A stretch of 12,616 nucleotides of DNA, taken from contig JBJXHB010000141.1 of the NCBI GenBank assembly GCA_046160725.1, positions 1-12,616 of the forward strand. Direction: 5' to 3'. This document shows positions 6,940 to 12,616 of this stretch, piece after piece. Within the stretch, counting starts at the first letter, position 1. Every line of letters begins with the position of its first letter. Made by a program: the position numbers and the translations under genes. The stretch comes from JBJXHB01 sp046160725 (GTDB lineage: Bacteria > Pseudomonadota > Gammaproteobacteria > Burkholderiales > Burkholderiaceae_C). Below the pieces are notes generated by a model. The model was not told the origin of the DNA and did not search any database. It saw only the letters and a list, made by a program, of their open reading frames with translations.

Positions 6940-7447
6940 GGGGGCCGCCGCGATGGCTCCAGTACAGGGTGAACGCGGCCGCGCCGGCCACCAGCAGCAG
7001 CGGCGTGACCGTGCCATGCAGGATGTCAAAGGTCTCGCGGCTCCAGCGCGCCGCCAGGAACAGCGCCGACACCCGCGCCACGTTCAACGCGAAGATCATG
7101 CCGGTGGCCAACAAAAGGCCCAGCAGCCGGTCGCCCATCGGCCGCCCGATCACCAGCATGGCGCTCCAGGTCATCAGGAGGACGTCGATGCCGTCACAGC
7201 CGTTGATCACCTGTATGCCGCCATGTGGCGACTGCAGGCGTGCGCCGACGGCGGTGACCAGGAGCGTCGGGTCGAGGCGATTGAGCAACCACGTGGCGGT
7301 CGGCACGGTGGTCAGGTCCACGGCCCAGCGCCGTACCGCGGTGTCCTGGGCAGCCTGCCAGGACAGGTGCAGCGCGATGAAGATGGCGGCAAAGGCCAGC
7401 ACGCGAGCCGGACCCTGCCAAGGCCGCGGGTCGGATTGCGACGACAT
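6920..7447 (-). CDS. Short exosortase/archaeosortase-family protein sorting enzyme
   Basis: This 175-residue membrane transpeptidase-like enzyme is expected to cleave the C-terminal sorting signal of PEP-CTERM-type proteins. The family triad is visible: Cys84 in INGCDG (81-86), Arg125 in LNVARV (121-126) and His144 in FDILHG (140-145). Hydrophobic segments lie near 15-30, 88-100, 107-131 and 147-163. Typical EpsH/XrtA exosortases are larger, around 280-300 residues or more. The small size and the adjacent membrane partner recall XrtH, but XrtH has a Glu-containing context before GCNG and cleaves IPTL-type tails, while the neighbours here carry PEP and VPLPA tails. The subtype is therefore left open. 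ATG 7447 is the only early Met and gives a sensible N-terminus; no strong ribosome-binding site is seen. It sits 29 bp after the DNRLRE gene. Confidence 0.88.
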   Translation of the reverse strand: MSSQSDPRPWQGPARVLAFAAIFIALHLSWQAAQDTAVRRWAVDLTTVPTATWLLNRLDPTLLVTAVGARLQSPHGGIQVINGCDGIDVLLMTWSAMLVIGRPMGDRLLGLLLATGMIFALNVARVSALFLAARWSRETFDILHGTVTPLLLVAGAAAFTLYWSHRGGPHAARDR

Positions 7448-7476
7448 GCGTGGCGTCAGCCGCCCGGAGGCAGGGT

Positions 7477-8292
7477 TCAGCCGCGGCGCCGCAGAAGCGG
7501 CGCCAGCAACGCACCACCCAGCAGCAGCAGTGCCCAGGCCGGCAACGGCACGTCCAGATCGGCCGGGACCGTGGCCATCACCACCAACACCGGGCGCGAC
7601 GTCACGGAGCCGTTTTCACGGCTGGCGAAGCGCTTTGCGTTCTGCTCGCCGGTCTCCTTGCCGATCAGCAGCCAGCCGTGATGGGTCGCGGGCTGGTTCA
7701 GCCACAGCTGGACGTCGGCCACCATCTGCGCGGTCGAGGGCCATGTGTAGGTGGCCGGGGCACCGGCGACCAGCACGGAGCCGCTGGCCGTGGGCACGTA
7801 GTCCGTGCCCCGCACGGCCCATGTCTGGTCCGGCCAGGACCGGTGTGTCCAGGTCACGTCGCCGGCGCTGGCCAACGCACCGACGCCGGCGTCGCCGCCA
7901 TCCGCCGGCCCTTCCGTCCATGGGCCCAGCAGCCGATGGAGCGCGACGGGGTGATCCTCTCGCGAGCGGATCTGGTGAATCGACAGTTGCACCGACTGCA
8001 CGACGGCCCCCGGCGGCAGCGGCGAAAGGTCGAACTTGACCAAGGCGCGCCGGACGACGCCGCCCGCCGTCACCGAGGTCCAGAGGCTGCCGCCCCGTCC
8101 ATCGGCCACCTGGTCGTAGTCCGTGCCCCCGCCTTGCGCCGTGAAGACCGTGGCATCCGCCAGCGGCGAAAGCCGGAACTCCTTCAGAGACTGGGCATGT
8201 GCGGCCAGGACCGGCAGCAGCACCATGGCTGCGCCGGCCAGGGCGGCCTGCCAGGACCTCGGGCCGCCCCTATCGCGTGAGGTCGTCGACAT
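7477..8292 (-). CDS. Secreted DNRLRE-domain protein with VPLPA-type C-terminal sorting signal
   Basis: This 271-residue exported protein has a signal peptide (basic n-region to Arg12, hydrophobic core 17-31, cleavage near AHA33). Residues about 40-240 form a DNRLRE-like beta-sandwich: LSPLADATVF (41-50) near the start, then a segment in which Arg-Arg precedes ALVKFDLSPLPPGAVV (83-98), the family's most recognisable stretch. DNRLRE domains occur in surface and extracellular proteins and often accompany carbohydrate-binding or adhesive functions; the ligand is unknown. The tail, DVPLPAW (247-253), a hydrophobic helix to about 265 and a final Arg-Arg-Arg-Gly, fits a VPLPA-type variant of the PEP-CTERM signal, so this is a likely substrate of the exosortase encoded immediately downstream. 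AGGG 7 nt before ATG 8292 supports the start. Confidence 0.85.
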   Translation of the reverse strand: MSTTSRDRGGPRSWQAALAGAAMVLLPVLAAHAQSLKEFRLSPLADATVFTAQGGGTDYDQVADGRGGSLWTSVTAGGVVRRALVKFDLSPLPPGAVVQSVQLSIHQIRSREDHPVALHRLLGPWTEGPADGGDAGVGALASAGDVTWTHRSWPDQTWAVRGTDYVPTASGSVLVAGAPATYTWPSTAQMVADVQLWLNQPATHHGWLLIGKETGEQNAKRFASRENGSVTSRPVLVVMATVPADLDVPLPAWALLLLGGALLAPLLRRRG

Positions 8293-8325
8293 GGGACAGC
8301 CCTGGTCGGTGCGGCGTCGCCGCGA

Positions 8326-8955
8326 TCAGGCGCGCCGGCGCAGGCTGGCACCCAGCATGCCAATGCCGGCGAGCATCAGGGCCCAGGTGCCGGGTTCCGG
8401 CACGGGGCTGCCGATCACCAGATCGTCCACCACCACGCCGTTGCCCTTGAACGACAGGGACCGGATGTCGGCGGCGTCGCGGACGATGCCGGTGAAGAGC
8501 CCCTCGTTCAGGCTGTCGAACGCCGTGTCGACCATCAGGGTGTGCGTCTCGATGATCTGGTTGTTGTCACCGTACGCGGAGACGACGATGGAGAAGGGCA
8601 GGCCCGGTATCGCGAAGTGGTTGACCAGGGCGCCGGCGGCGGACTGAAGGACATCGAAGGTGAAGCGCAGTTCGCCGACGAAGCTGGTGGCGGCGAAGTG
8701 GTTGCCAGCGCCCCAGATGCCGTTCTCGCCGAGCTCGGCGATGAAGGCGCCCAGCATGGATCCGGTGTCACCCGTGAAGGTGATGCCCGGGGCGACGACC
8801 TCCGGCCCCGTCGTCTCAAGGCCGTCGAAGCCCTCGAAGTCGGCGAGGCCCGATACGACCACCATGCCGGCGTCGTGGGTCAGGGCGGCATGGCCGGGCA
8901 GCGCCCAGCTGAGGGTCAGCGCGGCGACAGCCCGCGCAATCTTGTTGCGGATCAT
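8326..8955 (-). CDS. PEP-CTERM sorting-domain secreted protein (first paralog)
   Basis: This 209-residue exported protein has a classical signal peptide (MIRNKIAR, hydrophobic core, cleavage after GHA23) and a textbook PEP-CTERM tail: VPEPGTWALM at 185-194, a hydrophobic helix to about 203 and terminal Arg-Arg-Arg-Ala. The mature part is mostly beta-strand-like with few charges and resembles carbohydrate-binding or structural matrix proteins, but no family was recognised. It is paralogous to the protein at 5435-6232 over about residues 125-187. The start at 8955 is supported by AAGGA 9 nt upstream (8965-8969). It lies 53 bp after phoX and 33 bp before the DNRLRE gene. Exosortase cleavage and attachment to the outer surface or matrix is inferred from the tail. 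Confidence 0.93.
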   Translation of the reverse strand: MIRNKIARAVAALTLSWALPGHAALTHDAGMVVVSGLADFEGFDGLETTGPEVVAPGITFTGDTGSMLGAFIAELGENGIWGAGNHFAATSFVGELRFTFDVLQSAAGALVNHFAIPGLPFSIVVSAYGDNNQIIETHTLMVDTAFDSLNEGLFTGIVRDAADIRSLSFKGNGVVVDDLVIGSPVPEPGTWALMLAGIGMLGASLRRRA

Positions 8956-8964
8956 GAAGTGGTT

Positions 8965-8969
8965 TCCTT
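8965..8969 (-). promoter_or_regulatory. Ribosome-binding site of the VPEP-type PEP-CTERM gene
   Basis: On the minus strand the sequence reads AAGGA, 9 nt before ATG 8955. This fixes the start and suggests that the gene is translated independently of phoX despite the short gap. Confidence 0.6.
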
Positions 8970-9008
8970 GTAGGAGGGATGCGCGGAATGGGCGTCGGCG
9001 GTGGCGGG

Positions 9009-11054
9009 TCAGGTGCCGATGACGCCGCCGTCAAGCTTGGTGACCACGACCACCGACGACCGCGGCTTGACCACCGTGGCCTGCGTCGTGGCGCCGTTCA
9101 CGCCGGAGTCGGGCCAGGTGCTTCTCGACGTGAAGGTGCCCGTCCAGTCTTCGCCCGGGTGCTGGATGCCCACGAACATGGTCTTTCCATCGGGGGTGGA
9201 GACCACACCCGTGACCTCGCAGTTCTTCGGCGAGGTCAGGAAGCGGGTCACCCGGCGGGTCTGCGGGTCGGCGCAGGACATCACGTTGCCGCCGATGTTG
9301 AGCCAGTCGCCCAGTCCGTCACCTTGCTGGTCGGTCTGGATCCACAGCCGCCCGTCCTTGTCGAACCACAGCCCGTCAGGGGCGCCGAGGTCGTCGCCCA
9401 GGATGTTGCCCTTGTGGTGGGCGTCGGTGTCCAGTCGGTCGCCGCACTCGATGAAGATGTCCCACAGGAAGCCGGTGGCGCCCATCTGGCCGCCGTTCTC
9501 AGTCCAGCGGATGATGTGGCCGTAGCGGTTGTCGCGCCGCGGGTTGGGGGCGTCGACCGCGGGACGGGCGCCGCCGGCGGTGGTGCTGCCGTCCGGGTTG
9601 TTCGAGGAAGGCGGGTTGGTGCCGCGCCGGTTGTTGTTGGTCAGGGCCAGGTAGGCCTCGCGCGTGGTCGGGTGCACCGCCACCCACTCCGGCCGGTCCA
9701 TCATCGTGGCGCCGAGCCGGTCGGCGGCCTGGCGGGCCCGGATCAGCACATCGGCCTGGCTGCTGAAGCCGTTGGCCGGCGTCAGCGGGCCGACGCCGAA
9801 CACCAGCGGCAGCCACTCGCCGCTGCCATCGGCAGCAAAGCGCGCGACGTACAGCACGCCGCTGTCCAGGAGGTCGCGATTGGCGCCACGGTTGGCGGGG
9901 TTGTACTTCTTCTCGCACACGAACTTGTACAGATAGTCGTTGCGCTCGTCGTCACCCAGGTAGACGGCGACGGTGTTGTCAGCGCCGACGACTGGGGTCG
10001 CGCCCTCGTGCTTGAAGCGGCCGAGCGCGGTCCGCTTGACCGGCGTTGAACCGGGGTTCCAGGGGTCGATCTCGACCACCCAGCCGAAGCGGTTCGGCTC
10101 GTTGGGATTGGTGCGGAAGTTGAACCGCGGGTCGGCCTCGTGCCAGCGGTAGCCGAAACCGCCCTGCGCCATGCCGTAGCGTCTCTCGAGCGCGGTGAGC
10201 GGCTGCGCGGCCAGCTCGGCGGCCGTGGCGCCGAAGTAGCCGTTGAAGTTCTCCTCGCAGGTGAGGTAGGTGCCCCAGGGCGTGAAGCCGTGCGCGCAGT
10301 TGTTGAGCGTGCCGAGCACGACGGTGCCGGTCGGGTCCGCCGCGGTGCGAAGCAACGGATGGCCCGCTGCCGGTCCGGTCACGCGGCACGGGGTGGCGCC
10401 GGTGATACGGCGGGCAAACGGCGACGGCCGCACCACCTTGAACTCACCTGCTGACTTGCGGATCTCGACGATGCCGACGCCATGCCCGGCCAGCTGGGCC
10501 TTGACCATGTCGATGCTGATCGGGTCGGTACCGTAGCTGGTGGTGTTATGGAACAGGCCGGGGTCGACATACTCATTGTTGGCCACCAGCAGCCCACGGT
10601 CGCTGGAGACGCCGGCGGCGCCGCTGGCCGGGAAGGGAAAGAGATGCATGCCGTCGTTGTGCGCGCCCCAGGTGGTCAGCTGGCGCGCCTCGCCCATCGG
10701 TTGGCTGGCGTCCCAATGCGTCAGGGCATCCGGGCCCGGCTTGCCGATGGCGTCGCCCCAGGAGACCAGCACCTTGGCGCTGTAGCCGGCCGGCACCGTG
10801 ATGGCATCGACATAGGTCGCGGCCAGGTTGGCCGGGATGCCTGTAAACGTGATGCCACCGCCGCCGGGTGAGGGGCTGCCCGAATAGGCCGATGCCGTGG
10901 TGGCGAAGCCGCCCAGGCCCGCCAGCACAGCGGAACCCAGTGTGCCCTTCATGAAGTTGCGGCGCCCCTGGAACTGGGCCATGACGTCGCGGATGGACGG
11001 GTTGTCGGACGGGTTGATGGTCTGGTCGTTGTCGGGATGAAGGGGGCTGGTCAT
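9009..11054 (-). CDS. phoX: PhoX-family (DUF839) Tat-exported phosphatase
   Basis: This 681-residue protein is a PhoX-type alkaline phosphatase, a family of periplasmic or extracellular metalloenzymes that use iron and calcium and release phosphate from organic esters. A twin-arginine signal is present: RRNFMKG at residues 31-37, a hydrophobic core to about 53 and a probable AxA cleavage at 56, after a longer than usual n-region. Signature segments include GTYLTCEENFNGYF (261-274) with Cys266 and the Glu pair 267-268, RPEWVAVHP (453-461), APDGLWFDKDGRLW (558-571) and FVGIQHPGE (627-635). Length and layout match the family. GGAGT at 11060-11064 (minus strand), 5 nt before ATG 11054, supports the start. 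There is no PEP-CTERM tail, so it is not itself an obvious exosortase substrate, although it heads that operon. Phosphodiesterase activity cannot be excluded. Confidence 0.93.
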   Translation of the reverse strand: MTSPLHPDNDQTINPSDNPSIRDVMAQFQGRRNFMKGTLGSAVLAGLGGFATTASAYSGSPSPGGGGITFTGIPANLAATYVDAITVPAGYSAKVLVSWGDAIGKPGPDALTHWDASQPMGEARQLTTWGAHNDGMHLFPFPASGAAGVSSDRGLLVANNEYVDPGLFHNTTSYGTDPISIDMVKAQLAGHGVGIVEIRKSAGEFKVVRPSPFARRITGATPCRVTGPAAGHPLLRTAADPTGTVVLGTLNNCAHGFTPWGTYLTCEENFNGYFGATAAELAAQPLTALERRYGMAQGGFGYRWHEADPRFNFRTNPNEPNRFGWVVEIDPWNPGSTPVKRTALGRFKHEGATPVVGADNTVAVYLGDDERNDYLYKFVCEKKYNPANRGANRDLLDSGVLYVARFAADGSGEWLPLVFGVGPLTPANGFSSQADVLIRARQAADRLGATMMDRPEWVAVHPTTREAYLALTNNNRRGTNPPSSNNPDGSTTAGGARPAVDAPNPRRDNRYGHIIRWTENGGQMGATGFLWDIFIECGDRLDTDAHHKGNILGDDLGAPDGLWFDKDGRLWIQTDQQGDGLGDWLNIGGNVMSCADPQTRRVTRFLTSPKNCEVTGVVSTPDGKTMFVGIQHPGEDWTGTFTSRSTWPDSGVNGATTQATVVKPRSSVVVVTKLDGGVIGT

Positions 11055-11059
11055 TCAGG

Positions 11060-11064
11060 ACTCC
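11060..11064 (-). promoter_or_regulatory. Ribosome-binding site of phoX
   Basis: On the minus strand GGAGT ends 5 nt before ATG 11054. It supports the long Tat leader with 30 residues before the twin arginines, rather than an internal start. Confidence 0.6.
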
Positions 11065-11201
11065 GTGGTTGGTTGGCGCTGCGACCGATTTGTCGATGCG
11101 TCAGGGATTCAGCGGCGACGGGGCGCCGGCAACTGCTGCTGCACGGTAGGTCTGACAGATGACGAGCCTGTGAACCATTCGCGACGCCGGTTGCGCCGAA
11201 C

Positions 11202-11226
11202 GCATGGCCCGGGGGCCCGGCCGGGC
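11202..11226 (-). terminator. Possible GC hairpin just after the glycosyltransferase gene
   Basis: Directly after the stop at 11227 comes the 12-bp perfect palindrome GCCCGGCCGGGC (11215-11226), followed by further G/C blocks that could pair. No T-run follows, so if it ends transcription it is not a classical intrinsic terminator. Confidence 0.25.
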
Positions 11227-12177
11227 TCAGGACGAAGTGGGCGGTCTGCCCCTCCAAGCCCAGGCGACCAGTGACCGACCCGTACGGGCAAACGCCCCGG
11301 CGCGGGGCGCTCGTGCGGGGTCGACAGCGCGCGACAGTGGAATTGATCCGAGCAATACCGCCCGCAGGCAGAAGACGATGCCGATGGCCAGGCAGGTCGC
11401 CCGTGCCGCCGCAAGGCCGTGGCGCTTGGCCAGCAAGGTCCAGTAGGACCGTGCCGTGCGTTCCAGTCCGAGCGCGCCCGGCCACGTCGCACCACTGTGG
11501 CCGACATGCAGCACGCTGGGCGCCGGCAGCCAGCGCACATGCAGGCCGAGCCGGCGAACCCGGTAGCCGTAGTCCTCGTCCTCGCAGTACATGAACATGT
11601 CCTCGTCCAGGCCTTTCAAGGCCCGCCAGACCTCGGCGCGTGTGGCCAGGCAGGCGCCACTGACCCAGTCCACTGAAGGCTGCGCGAGGCGGTAGCGGGC
11701 AGCCCGCCGTTCGGTCCGCCGAACGAATGCGGGCGTCCAGGACAGCCGGTCCAGCCCGGTCCAGGACAGCACCAGCCGCAACGGCCGGTGCTCCAGTCCG
11801 ATGGACGGCTGCATTTGTCCGGCGCGATTGACCAGCGCACAGCCCACGGCCCCCGTGTCGGCCGCCAGTGCAGCGTCGACCAGGTCGTCCAGGGGCTGCA
11901 GGCACTCGCTGTCCGGATTCAACAGCAGCAGCACCTGACCACATGCCAGCTTGGCGCCCAGGTTGCAGCCGGCGGCGAAGCCCAGGTTAGCCGGACTGAG
12001 GTGAAGGCGGATCCCCTGCTGCCGGGCCAGCCAGTGGCGGCTGTCATCGGTCGACGCGTTGTCGACGACGATCAGCTCATGGCTGTGGCGCACAAAGGCC
12101 TGCCGCAGCGAGGACACCAGCGCCGGCAGGAACGCCATGGAGTTCCAGCTGACCACGATCACCGAGACATGTGCCAT
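11227..12177 (-). CDS. Family 2 glycosyltransferase (rhamnosyltransferase-like)
   Basis: This 316-residue glycosyltransferase has a GT-A fold and probably adds a sugar during exopolysaccharide or lipopolysaccharide synthesis at the inner face of the cytoplasmic membrane. Motifs in order are VSVIVVSWN (4-12), VDNASTD (38-44), NLGFAAGCN (64-72), LLNPDSE (85-91, the metal/nucleotide-sugar DxD equivalent), WVSGACLATR (171-180) and the acidic block DEDMFMYCEDEDYGYR (191-206) that includes the expected catalytic base. A hydrophobic stretch at about 258-280 may anchor it to the membrane. ATG 12177 starts the conserved fold; ATG 12198 would add seven residues, and the open frame to 12348 adds only low-complexity sequence. 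Donor and acceptor cannot be told from sequence. The divergent epsD gene suggests a role in the EPS pathway. Confidence 0.92.
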   Translation of the reverse strand: MAHVSVIVVSWNSMAFLPALVSSLRQAFVRHSHELIVVDNASTDDSRHWLARQQGIRLHLSPANLGFAAGCNLGAKLACGQVLLLLNPDSECLQPLDDLVDAALAADTGAVGCALVNRAGQMQPSIGLEHRPLRLVLSWTGLDRLSWTPAFVRRTERRAARYRLAQPSVDWVSGACLATRAEVWRALKGLDEDMFMYCEDEDYGYRVRRLGLHVRWLPAPSVLHVGHSGATWPGALGLERTARSYWTLLAKRHGLAAARATCLAIGIVFCLRAVLLGSIPLSRAVDPARAPRAGAFARTGRSLVAWAWRGRPPTSS

Positions 12178-12415
12178 CCGCCGCTGACTGTGGTCCATAC
12201 GGTTGACGTGGCGGTGACGGTCCTGTGACAGGCCCGGGTGACGCCACGCCGCCCGGAGCGTCGCGTCCGTACCGGTGCGGCCGCGAGCCGGTGGTCCGCG
12301 TGTCCATGATCCATTCGGCTCATGCGCGACGGCCACAAGAGCCGTCATGGCGGCTTCCTAGACTGATCCTGTCTCTGTTCCATGAGGTCGATCGCCACCG
12401 GCGCGGCCACTGCCG
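12178..12415. other. Divergent intergenic region between the glycosyltransferase gene and epsD
   Basis: This 238-bp region should contain the promoters of both divergent genes. It includes a hairpin at 12328-12346. A TTGACG hexamer at 12203-12208 (plus strand) has no acceptable -10 partner at 16-18 bp. No recognisable sigma-54 site was found by eye on either strand. Short open frames here have no coding character. Confidence 0.45.
12328..12346. repeat. Inverted repeat in the divergent promoter region
   Basis: GACGGC (12328-12333) and GCCGTC (12341-12346) enclose the 7-base loop CACAAGA. A wider pair, CGGCTC (12316-12321) and GAGCCG (12339-12344), overlaps it, so two alternative pairings exist. 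Its place 70 bp before epsD would suit an operator, but nothing in the sequence proves this. Confidence 0.4.
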
Positions 12416-12616
12416 ATGCGCCGGTTTCTCCGTCTTCTGCCTGCCGCCGGCGCCGCGTGCCTGATCGCCTGCAGCGACGGCGGCCAGGGGCGCTCGACAC
12501 AGGTGGTGGCCCAGGTCGACGACAGCGAGATCTCCGTGCACCAGATCAACCACCTCCTGCGCCGCCAACCCGGGCTCGATGCATCCAGCGCCGAGACGGC
12601 GGCGCGTGGCGCGCTG
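12416..12616 (+). CDS. epsD: EpsD-family lipoprotein, predicted peptidyl-prolyl isomerase (5' part)
   Basis: Sixty-seven codons are visible and the frame stays open to the window edge. The N-terminus is a lipoprotein signal: MRRFLRLLP, a hydrophobic core, then the lipobox LIAC with Cys19 as the expected lipidated residue. After a short flexible stretch follows VAQVDDSEISVHQINHLL (32-49), characteristic of the SurA/parvulin-type N-terminal region of EpsD proteins found in exosortase-associated exopolysaccharide loci. The catalytic rotamase domain would lie beyond the window. ATG 12416 has no clear Shine-Dalgarno sequence, but it gives a well-formed lipoprotein leader. The protein would help fold or assemble exported EPS-pathway proteins in the periplasm. 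The family call is fairly firm; the role is taken from the family. Confidence 0.82.
   Translation, partial: MRRFLRLLPAAGAACLIACSDGGQGRSTQVVAQVDDSEISVHQINHLLRRQPGLDASSAETAARGAL

Larger units (their letters stand above)
11055..11226. other. Intergenic region upstream of phoX
   Basis: This 172-bp gap should carry the promoter of the phoX-exosortase operon. On the minus strand, at about 11152-11166, two CTGTCA-like pieces occur close together (CTCGTCAT then CTGTCAG). They are only 7 bp apart instead of the 11 bp of a standard Pho box, so this is at best a degenerate site. No convincing -35/-10 pair was found by eye. Confidence 0.3.

Noticed and set aside
11152..11166. Pho box upstream of phoX
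   Set aside because: Two CTGTCA-like pieces are present, but the spacing is 7 bp rather than 11 and one copy has an inserted base, so it is not called as a regulatory site.
12203..12231. Sigma-70 promoter for epsD beginning with TTGACG
   Set aside because: The sequence 17 bp further on is TGACAG, which is not an acceptable -10 element.
1..12616. tRNA, rRNA, CRISPR arrays, insertion sequences or prophage genes
   Set aside because: No cloverleaf, regularly spaced repeat, transposase or integrase sequence was seen on either strand; codon use and gene density are uniform.

Overview
The window is GC-rich DNA, dense with genes, from a Gram-negative bacterium. A type II secretion-like platform, PEP-CTERM substrates with an exosortase, a Tat-exported PhoX phosphatase and an EpsD-family lipoprotein together point to a betaproteobacterium, most likely of the order Burkholderiales. 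That placement is inferred from gene content; no rRNA or tRNA gene is present. Thirteen genes lie on the minus strand, plus the first 20 codons of a fourteenth that leaves the left edge. One gene on the plus strand runs off the right edge. Several very long frames on the plus strand are GC-rich shadows of these genes.

Right edge (about 11227-12616): a family 2 glycosyltransferase (minus) and the start of epsD (plus) diverge from a 238-bp intergenic region. EpsD-family proteins belong to the exopolysaccharide loci that accompany exosortases, so the chromosome to the right is probably an EPS/exosortase cluster.

Middle (5435-11054), read right to left: a Tat-dependent PhoX phosphatase, a VPEP-type PEP-CTERM protein, a DNRLRE-type secreted protein with a VPLPA-like tail, a short exosortase (Cys84/Arg125/His144), a four-helix membrane protein that looks like its partner, and a second PEP-CTERM protein homologous to the first. 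Spacing is tight (53 bp or less, often overlapping), so this is probably one operon that encodes a sorting enzyme together with its own substrates.

Left part (1-5199): after a 235-bp spacer with several inverted repeats come gspG (major pseudopilin), gspF, gspE, a soluble protein in the PilM/GspL position, PilN-like and PilO-like bitopic proteins, and the first 20 codons of another gene. The genes overlap by 4-13 bp or are separated by 4-15 bp. This is a type II secretion or type IV filament assembly platform whose inner-membrane proteins look more like PilN/PilO than classical GspL/GspM.

Working model (inference): the filament platform and the exosortase operon form one export-and-anchoring unit. 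Sec- or Tat-exported proteins (two paralogous PEP-CTERM proteins, the DNRLRE protein, PhoX) would be sorted by the dedicated exosortase or moved outward by the adjacent type II-like machine. The closest thing here to an undescribed system is this pairing of a compact exosortase, its membrane partner, three substrates with three different tail types, and a reduced GspEFG-PilNO machine.
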